Source of the DNA: Pseudomonas fluorescens
GTDB taxonomy: Bacteria > Pseudomonadota > Gammaproteobacteria > Pseudomonadales > Pseudomonadaceae
Direction: 5' to 3'
Length of the DNA stretch: 64,000 nt
Assembly: GCF_000802965.1 (NCBI RefSeq)
Contig: NZ_JSAK01000013.1
Span: 1-64,000 of the forward strand
Position numbers and translations under genes: made by a program
Part shown: positions 18,922 through 28,586 of the stretch, in pieces
Layout of the letters: each line of letters starts with the position of its first letter
Position numbering within the stretch: the first letter of the stretch is position 1
Notes under the pieces: model-generated
Database searches by the model: none
Told to the model about the DNA's origin: nothing
What the model saw: only the letters and a program-made list of their open reading frames with translations

Positions 18922-20832
18922 ATGCACGACAACCATTTGAGTCGCCATGCCCGGCAAGTGTTGACCGTGACGCAAGGGAAAACCCACCTGCACGGTCCTG
19001 GCAGCGATCCGTCCATCGCCCGCTCGTGGTTGCGCTGTCTTGAGGACTATCACCTCGACCCGGCCCTGACCATGGCGCCGACGGTGCTGGAGCATGGCCG
19101 TGTCCTCGAAAGCCGCGAACGCCTGCAGCAAGTGCTGCACATCGCCGGCCATGAGATGACCAGCCTGCATCAGCAGCTTTCCGGTGCTGGACACGCGGTG
19201 TTGCTGACTGACGCACGCGGCGTGATCCTCAACTGCGTAACCGCGCCCACCGAGCGGAAGATTTTCGAGCGCGCCGGGCTCTGGCTCGGCGCGGACTGGA
19301 GCGAAGCCTGCGAAGGCACCAACGGCATCGGCACCTGCCTGGTGGAGCGCCAGTCGCTGACCATCCATCAGGACGAACACTTCCGTGGCCGCCACACCGG
19401 CCTGACCTGCTCGGCGAGTCCGGTTTTTGATCCCCACGGCGAATTGCTGGCGGTACTCGATGTGTCCTCGGCGCGGCATGACGTATCGCGTCAAAGTCAG
19501 TTCCACACCATGGCCTTGGTCAATCTGTCGGCGAAGATGATCGAGAGTTGCTACTTCCTGCGTTGCTTCGACAATCAATGGTTGCTGCGTTTTCATTTGC
19601 AGGCCGAGTCCGTCGGACTGTTCAGCGAAGGATTGTTGGCGTTTGATGGTGAAGGGCGGATCTGCGCGGTCAACCAGAGTGCATTGAACTTGCTGGGGCA
19701 TGTTCGCGGCGGATTGCTGGGCAAACCGGTGGAGGCGTTTTTCGATTGCTCGCTGGACGAATTGCTCGGTCGCGCCAGCGTGAATGCCAGCGCCAGTTGG
19801 CCGCTGCGCACCCGGGATGGGCGGGGGCTGTTCGCCGTTTTGCGTGGGCAGCCTCGGCGTGTGCCGGTGCCGCTGATACCCGGCCCGGTGATTGAAGAGC
19901 CTGCGCCGCTGTCAGGGATCTGCCTGGGCGATGCCGCGTTGCAGGCGGATTTCCGTAAATCGTTGCGCGTGTACGAGCGTGATGTGCCCTTGCTGATCAA
20001 CGGCGAAACCGGCTCAGGCAAAGAGGCTTTCGCCAAAGCCGTGCACCACGCCAGTCAGCGGTCCTCAAAAGCCTTCGTCGCCCTCAACTGCGCGGCCATC
20101 CCGGAAAGCCTGATCGAAAGCGAGCTGTTCGGCTATCGCGGCGGCAGCTTCACCGGCGCGCGCAAGGAAGGCATGCGCGGCAAGTTACAGCAGGCCGATG
20201 GTGGGACGTTGTTCCTTGATGAAATCGGCGACATGCCCCTGGCCTTGCAGACACGACTGTTGCGGGTGCTGGAGGATCGTCAGGTGGTGCCGATCGGCGG
20301 TGAGCCCGAATCGGTCAATGTACGGATCATCAGCGCCACGCACCGCAATCTGCTGGAACGGGTGCAGGACGGCAGTTTTCGCGAGGATTTGTATTACCGG
20401 CTCAATGGGCTGGAGGTCAGGTTGCCGGCGTTGCGCGAACGCAGTGACAAGTCGCAGTTGCTGGACTTTTTACTGGCAGAAGAAGCGCGCGGTGAAACGG
20501 TGTTGATTGACGGGCCGGCGCGGGAAGCTTTGCTGGGATTTGCCTGGCCGGGCAACGTGCGGCAGTTGCGTAATGTGCTGCGCACGTTGGCGGCGTTGTG
20601 TGACGACGGGCGGATCGGGCTCGAGGATTTGCCGGTGATGATTCGCCAGGTGCGGCCCCTGACCGAAGTGGACACTCCAGTGACCGAACATCCACTGGAA
20701 GATGCCGAGCGTCTGGCGCTGTTGAATGCGCTGGAGCATACGCGGTGGCATATGACCCATACCGCCGAGCAGCTTGGCGTAAGCCGCAACACCCTCTATC
20801 GAAAGCTGCGTAAACACGGTATCGCCCGGTAA
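18922..20832 (+). CDS. eatR: Sigma-54-dependent activator of ethanolamine genes (EatR/AcoR type)
   Basis: 636 residues. The N-terminal region carries a GAF-type sensory domain (about 60-200) and a PAS-like stretch (about 225-290). The AAA+ core has Walker A GETGSGKE, the sigma-54 contact loop GSFTGA and Walker B GGTLFLDEIGD. The C terminus is a Fis-type HTH (HTAEQLGVSRNTLYRKLRKH). It should sense a product of ethanolamine breakdown and activate exaC and permease-eutBC from their sigma-54 promoters. PAO1 has a regulator of this type at the same place. The symbol is given by position and architecture. Confidence 0.85.
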   Translation: MHDNHLSRHARQVLTVTQGKTHLHGPGSDPSIARSWLRCLEDYHLDPALTMAPTVLEHGRVLESRERLQQVLHIAGHEMTSLHQQLSGAGHAVLLTDARGVILNCVTAPTERKIFERAGLWLGADWSEACEGTNGIGTCLVERQSLTIHQDEHFRGRHTGLTCSASPVFDPHGELLAVLDVSSARHDVSRQSQFHTMALVNLSAKMIESCYFLRCFDNQWLLRFHLQAESVGLFSEGLLAFDGEGRICAVNQSALNLLGHVRGGLLGKPVEAFFDCSLDELLGRASVNASASWPLRTRDGRGLFAVLRGQPRRVPVPLIPGPVIEEPAPLSGICLGDAALQADFRKSLRVYERDVPLLINGETGSGKEAFAKAVHHASQRSSKAFVALNCAAIPESLIESELFGYRGGSFTGARKEGMRGKLQQADGGTLFLDEIGDMPLALQTRLLRVLEDRQVVPIGGEPESVNVRIISATHRNLLERVQDGSFREDLYYRLNGLEVRLPALRERSDKSQLLDFLLAEEARGETVLIDGPAREALLGFAWPGNVRQLRNVLRTLAALCDDGRIGLEDLPVMIRQVRPLTEVDTPVTEHPLEDAERLALLNALEHTRWHMTHTAEQLGVSRNTLYRKLRKHGIAR

Positions 20833-20840
20833 AGTGCTTT

Positions 20841-20969
20841 TGTGGCGAGGGAGCTTGCTCCCGCTCGGCGGCGAAGCCGTCGCCATCCCATCATGCGATT
20901 AGCCAAAGCATCCGTGGGCACCCTTTGGGGCTGCTGCGCAGCCCAGCGGGAGCAAGCTCCCTCGCCACA
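20841..20969. repeat. Paired REP element (GTGGCGAGGGAGC type)
   Basis: TGTGGCGAGGGAGCTTGCTC and its complement at the far end, with inner arms cccgct.../...agcggg, enclose a roughly 80-nt spacer. Same family as 23324, 45212, 57212 and 60955. Confidence 0.9.
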
Positions 20970-21050
20970 TGGATCGCTGTGAATCTCAGCTAAAGAGTGC
21001 GAATTTTCCCACCCTAAGCTAACCTGCGGCCATGTTTTACGAGGTCGACT

Positions 21051-22400
21051 ATGCACATTCATATTCTTGGTATCTGCGGCACTTTCATGGGTTCGATGGC
21101 GGTTCTGGCCAAAGAGCTGGGCCATCACGTGACGGGCTCCGATGCCAACGTCTATCCGCCGATGAGCACTCAGCTTGAGGCTCAGGGTATCGAGTTGACC
21201 CAAGGCTATGATCCGGCGCAGCTCGACCCGGCTCCTGACCTGGTGGTGATCGGCAACGCCATGTCGCGCGGCAACCCGGCAGTCGAATACGTGCTGAACA
21301 AAGGCTTGCCGTATGTTTCCGGCCCGCAATGGCTGGCTGACCACGTCCTGCAAGGTCGCTGGGTGCTGGCGGTGGCCGGTACGCACGGCAAGACCACCAC
21401 CAGCAGCATGCTCGCCTGGGTGTTGGAGCACGCGGGCATGAGCCCGGGCTTCCTGATCGGCGGCGTGCCGCAGAACTTCTCGGTGTCGGCACGGCTGGGC
21501 GGTACGCCGTTCTTCGTCATCGAAGCCGATGAATACGACAGCGCCTTTTTCGACAAGCGCTCCAAGTTCGTTCACTACCGCCCGCGTACGGCGATCCTGA
21601 ACAACCTGGAGTTCGATCACGCCGATATCTTCCCGGACTTGCCAGCGATCGAGCGGCAATTCCACCACTTGGTTCGAACCATCCCGAGCGAAGGCCTGGT
21701 GATCCATCCGACCACCGAGCCAGCGTTGCAGCGCGTGATCGAGATGGGTTGCTGGACCCCGGTGCAAACCACCGGTGCCGGCGGCCAATGGCAGGTCAAG
21801 TTACACAGTGAGGATGGCTCGAAGTTCGAAGTCATGTTCGAAGGTGTTTCCCAAGGCGTAGTCGAGTGGGACATGACCGGTCAGCACAACGTCGCCAACG
21901 CCTTGGCTACCTTGGCCGCGGCCCGTCATGTCGGTGTCGTGCCGTCCATGGGTATTGCCGCGTTGAGCGCGTTCAAAAGCGTGAAACGCCGGATGGAGAA
22001 AGTCGCGGAAGTCCGTGGCATCACCATCTATGACGATTTCGCCCATCACCCTACCGCCATCGCCACCACCCTTGATGGCCTGCGCAAACGTATTGGCGAC
22101 GCCCCGTTGATCGCGATCATCGAGCCGCGCTCCAATTCCATGAAGCTCGGCGCTCACCGCGACGGCTTGCCGGAAAGCGTGGTCGATGCCGATCAGGTGA
22201 TCTGGTACGCACCGGCCAACCTCGGCTGGGATCTGGCAGGCACGGCGGCGCTGTGCACCGTGCCGTCGATTGTCAGCGACTCGCTGGAAGGCATCATCGA
22301 GCGCGTGAAAAGCCAGGCGCAACCGGGCACTCACGTGGTGATCATGAGCAACGGCGGCTTCGGCGGCCTCCACGGCAAACTCGCCGAGGCGCTGAAATGA
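21051..22400 (+). CDS. mpl: UDP-N-acetylmuramate:murein tripeptide ligase
   Basis: 449 residues. It attaches the recycled tripeptide L-Ala-D-Glu-mesoDAP to UDP-MurNAc, feeding cell-wall recycling. It has the Mur ligase plan: N-terminal Rossmann start [19 protein letters not shown] loop [12 protein letters not shown] and [27 protein letters not shown] marks the C-terminal domain. It is followed by ubiX with an ATGA overlap. Confidence 0.96.
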   Translation: MHIHILGICGTFMGSMAVLAKELGHHVTGSDANVYPPMSTQLEAQGIELTQGYDPAQLDPAPDLVVIGNAMSRGNPAVEYVLNKGLPYVSGPQWLADHVLQGRWVLAVAGTHGKTTTSSMLAWVLEHAGMSPGFLIGGVPQNFSVSARLGGTPFFVIEADEYDSAFFDKRSKFVHYRPRTAILNNLEFDHADIFPDLPAIERQFHHLVRTIPSEGLVIHPTTEPALQRVIEMGCWTPVQTTGAGGQWQVKLHSEDGSKFEVMFEGVSQGVVEWDMTGQHNVANALATLAAARHVGVVPSMGIAALSAFKSVKRRMEKVAEVRGITIYDDFAHHPTAIATTLDGLRKRIGDAPLIAIIEPRSNSMKLGAHRDGLPESVVDADQVIWYAPANLGWDLAGTAALCTVPSIVSDSLEGIIERVKSQAQPGTHVVIMSNGGFGGLHGKLAEALK

Positions 22401-23029
22401 ACAACGGCCCGGACCGCATCACGCTGGCGATGACCGGCGCTTCCGGTGCCCAATACGGTTTGCGCCTGCTCGACTGTCTGGTGCGTGAAGACCGCGAAGT
22501 GCACTTCCTGATATCCAAAGCCGCGCAACTGGTGATGGCCACCGAAACCGACGTCACGCTGCCGGCCAAGCCGCAGATGATGCAGGCGTTCCTCACCGAA
22601 TACACCGGCGCAACCGCCGGGCAGATTCGCGTGTATGGCAAGGAAGACTGGATGTCGCCGGTGGCTTCGGGCTCCGGTTCGCCAGCGGCGATGGTAGTGG
22701 TGCCGTGTTCCACCGGCACCCTGTCGGCCATCGCCACCGGCGCCTGCAATAACCTGATCGAGCGTGCCGCCGACGTGACGTTGAAAGAGCGCCGGCAGCT
22801 GATTCTGGTGCCGCGTGAGGCCCCGTATTCGAGCATCCATCTGGAGAACATGCTCAAGTTGTCGAACATGGGCGTGACGATTCTGCCGGCATCGCCGGGT
22901 TTCTATCATCAGCCACAAACCATCGACGATCTGGTCGACTTCGTCGTGGCGCGGATTCTCAACCTGTTGAACATTCCCCAGGACATGCTGCCGCGTTGGG
23001 GCGAACACCATCTGACCAGCGATGAATAA
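22397..23029 (+). CDS. ubiX: UbiX-type flavin prenyltransferase
   Basis: 210 residues. It makes the prenylated FMN cofactor used by UbiD decarboxylases in ubiquinone synthesis. The flavin-binding start [20 protein letters not shown], the middle [20 protein letters not shown] and the [17 protein letters not shown] segment are all family signatures. The start overlaps the mpl stop as ATGA, so a much longer upstream frame is rejected. Confidence 0.95.
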   Translation: MNNGPDRITLAMTGASGAQYGLRLLDCLVREDREVHFLISKAAQLVMATETDVTLPAKPQMMQAFLTEYTGATAGQIRVYGKEDWMSPVASGSGSPAAMVVVPCSTGTLSAIATGACNNLIERAADVTLKERRQLILVPREAPYSSIHLENMLKLSNMGVTILPASPGFYHQPQTIDDLVDFVVARILNLLNIPQDMLPRWGEHHLTSDE

Positions 23030-23306
23030 GCTGCTGATCATCCTGCTGGCGCTCCAGCTGGCAGGGTGCGCAACGGCGCGCACCCTCGATGCTGCCAAGC
23101 CGGGGGCGCCGGTGGTGTATTCGGGCACGCGGCTGGATTTGTATGCCATGAACGGCGGCTGTTGCGCCATGGACCGATTCGGTGCCGAAGCGCCGAGCTA
23201 TCCCGGTGTAGACCTGCCGGCCAGTGCATTGCTCGACACGCTGTTGTTGCCGCTGTCGTTGCTTACGGTTTTAGGCGTGAGTTTTCAGGCGACGGGCGGG
23301 TTGTAG
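23022..23306 (+). CDS. YceK/YidQ-like lipoprotein
   Basis: 94 residues. The N-terminal signal [20 protein letters not shown] ends in a lipobox (LAGC), so the mature protein is a lipoprotein. The conserved middle [13 protein letters not shown] and the C-terminal [18 protein letters not shown] match small YceK/YidQ (DUF1375-like) envelope lipoproteins. It overlaps the end of ubiX by 8 nt and is translated from the same transcript. Function is unknown. Confidence 0.8.
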   Translation: MNKLLIILLALQLAGCATARTLDAAKPGAPVVYSGTRLDLYAMNGGCCAMDRFGAEAPSYPGVDLPASALLDTLLLPLSLLTVLGVSFQATGGL

Positions 23307-23323
23307 AGGCGAACTTGGCTTTT

Positions 23324-23415
23324 TGTGGCGAGGGAGCTTGCTCCCGCTGGACTGCCCAGCAGTCCCTCATTGGGGCGGCTTCGCCACCCAGCGGGAGCAA
23401 GCTCCCTCGCCACAA
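23324..23415. repeat. Paired REP element (GTGGCGAGGGAGC type) between convergent genes
   Basis: TGTGGCGAGGGAGCTTGCTC faces its complement around the spacer gactgcccagcagtcc. It lies between the ends of the lipoprotein gene and the minus-strand oxidoreductase gene, where it may also act as a bidirectional transcript end. Confidence 0.9.
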
Positions 23416-23425
23416 GGTTCGTCGA

Positions 23426-24067
23426 TTATTTTCCTAATTTCCTGAGTTCATCCGACTCGACAACCCGAACCCCATCCTGCTCTTCCAGCGCCAGACGCCA
23501 CATGGCGCGGGCCAGTTGGCAGGCTTCGATACCGCGATACTTGCCGGGAATCAGGCGCGACAATGGTCCGGCGAACTGCTCACCCAGGCGCGGTTCGAGA
23601 CGTTCACCCAGCAGCAGCGACGGACGGCAAATGGTCAGCTGCGGCCAGTCCTGCGCGCGCAGTGCGTGCTCCATCTCGCCTTTGACTTTGTTGTAGAAAA
23701 TCGAGGACCTGCGATCGGCCCCCAGGGCGCTGATCACGATCAGGTGCCTTGCGCCCATCTCACGGGCGCGTTTGGCGAATGCCACCACCATGTCCAGGTC
23801 CACTGCGCGAAACGCCTGTTCCGAGCCGGCCCGCTTGATGGTGGTGCCCAGGCAGCAGTAGGCGATGTCGACACGACCGTTCAGTTGCGGCAGAAATACT
23901 GCCGGGTCACCCACCGGGTTTTCGAGGTGGGGATGTTTGGCCAGCGGCCGGCGTGAAGGGGCCAGGACCCGCGAGATCGTTGGCTCGTTGAGCAGGCGAT
24001 CAAGCAAGTGTTCACCGGTCAAACCGGTGGCTCCGGCGAGCAGCACGTGCTGAGGCGTCAAGTACAT
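23426..24067 (-). CDS. NAD(P)-binding Rossmann-fold oxidoreductase
   Basis: 213 residues. The N-terminal dinucleotide-binding motif [19 protein letters not shown] is that of atypical short-chain dehydrogenase/epimerase proteins (HTATIP2/YwnB-like). [20 protein letters not shown] contains the SALGA strand, followed by the Tyr/Asn and Lys region ([13 protein letters not shown]). The substrate cannot be inferred. It precedes nothing obvious on its strand and lies downstream of the MORN protein gene. Confidence 0.8.
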   Translation of the reverse strand: MYLTPQHVLLAGATGLTGEHLLDRLLNEPTISRVLAPSRRPLAKHPHLENPVGDPAVFLPQLNGRVDIAYCCLGTTIKRAGSEQAFRAVDLDMVVAFAKRAREMGARHLIVISALGADRRSSIFYNKVKGEMEHALRAQDWPQLTICRPSLLLGERLEPRLGEQFAGPLSRLIPGKYRGIEACQLARAMWRLALEEQDGVRVVESDELRKLGK

Positions 24068-24093
24068 AGTGTTTCTCCCTTGATACTGTCAGC

Positions 24094-25812
24094 TTAGTTG
24101 TTCTTTGCATCCTTGCCGTCAATGGAGACACTTTGTAGTGCTTTTCGTGCCTGCTGCTTACGTAACAACTGCCAGTGTGAGAGGACGGTTTTGGGTGCCC
24201 AGATCTGTGGTTCGGAGGCTTCGAAGTTATCCGCCAGCTCGCGTTCGGCGACGGTGGCCCTGGCCAGTTTGAAGGCTTGTTCCAGGTCGTCGGTCTGGTT
24301 CAATGCCTGGGCGAACAGGGCGTCGCCGAAGTAGGTGAAGTTGGCTTCTTCTGAACAGCCAAAGGACACGCGATCGGCCCGTGAGGCGGTCATGATCAGG
24401 GTGCGTTCGTCCTTGAGCGCGGGGATGAAACCGCCCGAATAGCAAGACGAGATCACCACGATCTTGTCGCGGTTTTTCAGCGGAGCGAGGACCGCAGCGA
24501 GTTCATCGGCTGGCAGGTCGGCCAGTTCCATGCGTGGCTGATCGAGCACCAGTTCGTGTTCGCTGGTGCCGTGGCTGGTGAGGTAGATGAAGATCAAATC
24601 CTCCGGGCCGCTGCGTTCAGCCAGGGTCATGGCGGCGCGACGCAGGTTTTCCCGGGTGGCCATCGGTCGGTCGCCGATGTGATCGCGATGGTTCACCAGG
24701 CGAATCTGGCCAAAGGCGCCGAAACGGCTGGTGAGCATGTTGGCGACGTAGTCGGATTCGCGCAGGAACACGCTCTGCTTGCCGTCACCGCCCAGGGTCA
24801 AGGTGTACAGCTCCACCGCCGGGGTCGACGCGGGCACGTTGCTCAGCGCGGTTTCGAGTAGTCTGCCCTGGGCCAGCAAGCCGAGTTCGAGGGTGTCGGG
24901 CAGCAACTTGCCATCGGCATCGCGCACCCTTTGGCCGTTGGCCCACGTCCCGCTTTGCACCGTCCCGTCAGTCAGTACCAGGGTGCCGCGTCCGGAATAG
25001 CTGTCGTTGTCGAACTGGCCGACGTAGAAACTGCCGTCGGCCAGGTTCAAGCGGCCTTGACCGCTGAAGCGCCAGTCGTTGAAGTTGCCAATGTAATGGC
25101 TGCCATCGGCGCCGATCAACTCGCCCTTGCCATTCAGCGAGCCTTCCTTGAATTGACCCAGCCAGACATCGCCGTCCGCGTTCTCGTAGCGCCCCTTGCC
25201 GTGCAGTTGATTGTTCTTGAAGCTGCCGACGTACATGTCGCCATCGGCACTGTTGAAGGTCCCGTTTCCTTCCAGCTGACCGTCAACGAAACGCCCGGTG
25301 AACTGATTGCCGTTGCCGTCGCTGCGCTGGCCTTCGCCGTTGGGTTTGCCGCGGCTGAACTGGCCTTGATAGGCGCTGCCGTCTTCGAGCTCCAGACGGC
25401 CGAGTCCTGAATATTGATCGCCCTTGAACTCGCCGCGGTAGGTCATGCCGTTTTCTTTGAGCGTGCCTTCACCGTCACGACGACCGAGTTTGAAGCCCCC
25501 GGTGTAGCTGCTGACGCTGGTGGTCAGACTGCCCTGACCGTCGAACAGGCCCTGACTGAATTGCCCGCGATAGATCTCACCGTTGCTACCGTGCCATTCG
25601 CCCTGGCCATGCCACTGGCCTTGGTCGAACTCGCCGGCGTACCAGCTGCCGTTCGGGTAATCGATGCGGCCCTGGCCTTGCAGCAATCCGTTGACCAGAT
25701 CACCACGATAGCGTCCGCCGTCCGGCAGGCGCGCATCGGGAGGCAATGGCGATTCGCCGTCGCCGCAAGCGGTGAGCATCAGGGTCAAGGCAAGGAGTGC
25801 AAGTGAGCGCAT
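24094..25812 (-). CDS. Lipoprotein with MORN repeats fused to a peptidase C13 (caspase-fold) domain
   Basis: 572 residues. The signal MRSLALLALTLMLTACGDG has a lipobox (LTAC). Residues about 30-295 are some 11-12 MORN repeats (Y-x-G-x-F...G-x-G pattern, for example YRGQFSQGLFDGQGSL). The C-terminal half resembles legumain-type C13 peptidases: catalytic His in IYLTSHGTSEHE and Cys in VVISSCYSGGFIPA, both present. It is probably anchored in the envelope, with MORN repeats binding lipid or peptidoglycan. The substrate is unknown. PAO1 has a similar gene here. Confidence 0.85.
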   Translation of the reverse strand: MRSLALLALTLMLTACGDGESPLPPDARLPDGGRYRGDLVNGLLQGQGRIDYPNGSWYAGEFDQGQWHGQGEWHGSNGEIYRGQFSQGLFDGQGSLTTSVSSYTGGFKLGRRDGEGTLKENGMTYRGEFKGDQYSGLGRLELEDGSAYQGQFSRGKPNGEGQRSDGNGNQFTGRFVDGQLEGNGTFNSADGDMYVGSFKNNQLHGKGRYENADGDVWLGQFKEGSLNGKGELIGADGSHYIGNFNDWRFSGQGRLNLADGSFYVGQFDNDSYSGRGTLVLTDGTVQSGTWANGQRVRDADGKLLPDTLELGLLAQGRLLETALSNVPASTPAVELYTLTLGGDGKQSVFLRESDYVANMLTSRFGAFGQIRLVNHRDHIGDRPMATRENLRRAAMTLAERSGPEDLIFIYLTSHGTSEHELVLDQPRMELADLPADELAAVLAPLKNRDKIVVISSCYSGGFIPALKDERTLIMTASRADRVSFGCSEEANFTYFGDALFAQALNQTDDLEQAFKLARATVAERELADNFEASEPQIWAPKTVLSHWQLLRKQQARKALQSVSIDGKDAKNN

Positions 25813-25926
25813 AGCGGGATCCGGGCAATTAGGCGACGGAGTATGCCGCAGCTATGTGTCCTTATATAGCCGGTAGAAAGGAAGCAGGCGCGAAACAGCG
25901 TGAGCTGTTTCGCAATCGGGTGGGTA

Positions 25927-26382
25927 TCAGACGAAGCAAAGGGACAATGGCTCGGCGACGTACGCCGGTTTTTCCGAACCTTCGATTTCGAGGGTGGCGG
26001 TGGCTTTGAGCAGCCATTGGCCGGGTTTTTTCTCGGTGACGTCGGTCAGGTCGACCTTGAGGCGCACTTTCGAATTGACCTTGACCGGCTGAATGAAACG
26101 CACGCTGTCGAGACCGTAGTTGATCACCATCTTCAAGCCTTCGGGCATGACGAGGATGTCTTCCATCAGTTTTGGAATCAGCGACAGCGACAGGAAACCG
26201 TGGGCAATGGTGCTGCCGAATGGCGTTTGCGCGGCCTTGACCGGGTCAACGTGGATGAACTGGAAATCCCCTGTGGCTTCGGCGAACAGGTTGATGCGCT
26301 CCTGATCGATGGTGAGCCATTCGGAACATCCGAGTTCCTTGCCGACATAATCTTTGAGCTCTGCAACTGGAACATAGGGCAT
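25927..26382 (-). CDS. MaoC-family (hot-dog fold) dehydratase
   Basis: 151 residues. The hydratase motif INLFAEATGDFQFIHVDPVK with its Asp/His pair, and AHGFLSLSLIPKL, identify an R-hydratase-like MaoC protein acting on enoyl-CoA substrates. The ATG at 26382 follows AAGGAGA; the start seven codons earlier lacks this. It is a single gene between the MORN lipoprotein and the divergent lrgA-like gene. Confidence 0.9.
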   Translation of the reverse strand: MPYVPVAELKDYVGKELGCSEWLTIDQERINLFAEATGDFQFIHVDPVKAAQTPFGSTIAHGFLSLSLIPKLMEDILVMPEGLKMVINYGLDSVRFIQPVKVNSKVRLKVDLTDVTEKKPGQWLLKATATLEIEGSEKPAYVAEPLSLCFV

Positions 26383-26575
26383 TGAGACTCTCCTTGGGTT
26401 CATCGCTTTTATAGTTTTGAGGTGGGGGATTTGGCCGCCCGAATTACCACTTTAGATCAACATGGCAAATGGCAGCGGTCAACCGACCATGCTTTTGGCG
26501 AATGCCGATCTATAGCGCAGGCGTGCTTATAATGCCCGGGCTAATGCGGGTGACGGTTTTTGCGGGAGATGAAGG

Positions 26576-26941
26576 ATGTTGTTACGAGGTTTGACCTGGC
26601 TGGTGCTGTTCCAATTGCTCGGCACGGCGATCAACCATTTGTTTTTACCGGTGTTGCCGGGGCCGATCATCGGCCTGCTGCTATTGCTGGTGTACCTGAT
26701 CTGCCGTGGCCAGGTCGGTGAACCGCTGAACCTCGCGGCCAGCAGCCTGTTGCGCTATTTGCCATTGCTGCTGGTACCGCCGGCCGTGGGGGTGATGGTT
26801 TACGCCAAGGACATTGCGGCGGATTTCTGGGCCATCGTCGGCGCGTTGGTGCTGTCGCTGTTACTGTCCATGGCGTTCGCGGGTGTGCTGATGCAGCGCA
26901 TGATCAAGCGCCACACGCACCATCCTGAGGACAGCCAATGA
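26576..26941 (+). CDS. CidA/LrgA-family holin-like membrane protein
   Basis: 121 residues with four hydrophobic segments. LFLPVLPGPIIGLLLLLVYL and LLVPPAVGVMVY are typical of CidA/LrgA. Together with LrgB partners these proteins influence murein hydrolase activity, cell lysis or pyruvate/overflow-metabolite transport. The stop overlaps the next ATG (ATGA), so the pair is coupled. The 190-nt upstream gap shows no clear operator. Confidence 0.9.
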   Translation: MLLRGLTWLVLFQLLGTAINHLFLPVLPGPIIGLLLLLVYLICRGQVGEPLNLAASSLLRYLPLLLVPPAVGVMVYAKDIAADFWAIVGALVLSLLLSMAFAGVLMQRMIKRHTHHPEDSQ

Positions 26942-27654
26942 TCCTCGACTGGCACGGCGCCTGGGCGTCGGTAATTCATCATCCATTGTTCGGCATCGGC
27001 ATTACCCTCGGCGCCTATCAGCTGGTGTTGGCGGCATTCGAGAAAACCCGCTGGATCTTTTTGCAGCCGGTGCTGGTCTCCATGTTGCTGGTGATCGGTG
27101 TGCTGGTGGGTTGCGGGCTGACCTACGCCGAGTACCGCAAGAGCACCGAGATCCTCAGCATCCTGCTCGGCCCGGCCACGGTTGCGCTGGCGGTACCGCT
27201 TTATCTCAACCTGCGGCGGATTCGGCAGTTGTTCTGGCCGATATTTACTACGCTGGTGATAGGCGGGGTGGTCGCCACGGGTATGGGCGTGCTGTTGGGC
27301 TGGTGGTTTGGCGCTGAGCACATGATCCTGATGACCATGGCGCCGAAGTCGGTGACCTCGCCGATTGCGATGTTGGTGGCCGAGCAGATCGGTGGTGTCG
27401 CAGCGCTGGCGGCGGTGTTCGTGTTGATCACCGGCGTGATCGGGGCGATCTTCGGTCCAAGTCTGTTGACCCGCCTCGGAGTCCACAGCCCCGAGGCCCG
27501 AGGCATGGCCCTGGGCATGACCGCCCATGCGGTCGGCACGGCGGTGGCGATGCAGGAAAACGAAGAGTGCGGCGCCTTCGCGGCGCTGGCGATGAGTCTG
27601 ATGGGTGTGGCCACGGCGGTGTTGCTGCCGTTGGCGGTGTCGATGGTGGTGTAA
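26938..27654 (+). CDS. CidB/LrgB-family membrane protein
   Basis: 238 residues, strongly hydrophobic. MAPKSVTSPIAMLVAEQIGG and GMALGMTAHAVGTAVAMQEN are family signatures. It is the partner of the preceding LrgA-like protein, to which its start is coupled. Its direction of action (pro- or anti-lytic) cannot be told from sequence. Confidence 0.92.
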   Translation: MILDWHGAWASVIHHPLFGIGITLGAYQLVLAAFEKTRWIFLQPVLVSMLLVIGVLVGCGLTYAEYRKSTEILSILLGPATVALAVPLYLNLRRIRQLFWPIFTTLVIGGVVATGMGVLLGWWFGAEHMILMTMAPKSVTSPIAMLVAEQIGGVAALAAVFVLITGVIGAIFGPSLLTRLGVHSPEARGMALGMTAHAVGTAVAMQENEECGAFAALAMSLMGVATAVLLPLAVSMVV

Positions 27655-27665
27655 GGGAAATGTCT

Positions 27666-28256
27666 ATGAGTCTGCCGCTTTTTCCGCTGAACACGGTGCT
27701 GTTTCCGGGTTGCATCCTAGATTTGCAGATTTTCGAGGCGCGCTATCTGGACATGATCGGCCGCTGCATGAAACAGGGCGGCGGTTTCGGCGTGGTCTGC
27801 ATCCTTGACGGCGAAGAAGTCGGCATTGCCCCGGCAGGTTACGCGTTGGTCGGGTGCGAGGCGCTGATCACCGATTTCAAGCAGCAGGACAATGGTCTGC
27901 TGGGAATTCGGGTGCAGGGCGGGCGGCGCTTTCACGTGTTAAGGACCGAGGTTCAGCGCGATCAGTTGACCGTCGCTGAAGTCGAGTGGTTGGAGGACGA
28001 ACCGGAGCAGCCGCTGCAGGATGAGGATGCCGATCTGGTGGCCTTGCTCAAGGCCCTGGCCGAACACCCGATGGTTGAAGCGCTGAACATGGGCACCGAA
28101 GCGGTTGGGCAACAGTCACTGGCCAATCAGTTGGCGTACCTGCTGCCGTTCGCTGAACTGGACAAGATCGACCTGTTGCAACTTGATGATCCGCAGCAAC
28201 GACTGGATGCTATTCAGGCGTTATTGGATGAGTTGCAGGGGGAGTTATTTGCTTGA
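27666..28256 (+). CDS. LON N-terminal-domain (substrate-binding) protein
   Basis: 196 residues that align with only the N-terminal domain of Lon: LPLFPLNTVLFPGCILDLQI and FEARYLDMIGRCM. There is no ATPase or protease domain. The ATG at 27666 has AAGGG eight nt upstream. Another ATG two codons earlier is possible but too close to the site. It follows the lrgAB-like pair by 11 nt and is probably in the same operon. The role is unknown. Confidence 0.85.
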   Translation: MSLPLFPLNTVLFPGCILDLQIFEARYLDMIGRCMKQGGGFGVVCILDGEEVGIAPAGYALVGCEALITDFKQQDNGLLGIRVQGGRRFHVLRTEVQRDQLTVAEVEWLEDEPEQPLQDEDADLVALLKALAEHPMVEALNMGTEAVGQQSLANQLAYLLPFAELDKIDLLQLDDPQQRLDAIQALLDELQGELFA

Positions 28257-28372
28257 GCAGTATTTGGTAATCATTCGGTTTACTTGCCATTATTGCTGTT
28301 CGGCGGCGTTTTATTTACTTTGGAGTAACTCGCATGAAGCGGGCTATTAATTGACTAAAAGGAATTCACACC

Positions 28373-28537
28373 ATGATTGTTTACTTGCATGAACGCTCTA
28401 TCTGGGATGCTGCTGCGGTGGGCTATATGCTAAAAAACGCCACCCCCGGCCAGTCCTTCGACGACACCGCAGAGATTGCATGCCAGCTGGCCGACGCATT
28501 GATTCTGGAAAAACGTAAGCGTCAATGGAACAGCTAA
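28373..28537 (+). CDS. Small conserved-looking 54-residue protein
   Basis: The frame starts MIVYLHERSIWDAAAVGYML and ends EKRKRQWNS. A good AAGGA ribosome site lies nine nt upstream and a strong terminator starts 13 nt after the stop, so this looks like a real short gene. It is mixed hydrophobic and charged, with no signal peptide. I do not recognise a family. It may be the last gene of the lrgAB-LON unit or have its own promoter in the 110-nt gap before it. Confidence 0.6.
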   Translation: MIVYLHERSIWDAAAVGYMLKNATPGQSFDDTAEIACQLADALILEKRKRQWNS

Positions 28538-28548
28538 GCGCGACCTAA

Positions 28549-28579
28549 CAAAAAACCCGATCATTGATCGGGTTTTTTT
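28549..28579. terminator. Bidirectional Rho-independent terminator
   Basis: AAAAAACCCGATCA-TTGATCGGGTTTTTTT forms a long stem with T runs on both strands. It serves the small plus-strand gene and the minus-strand DedA-PAP2 gene that ends at 28587. Confidence 0.92.
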
Positions 28580-28586
28580 CTTCCGC

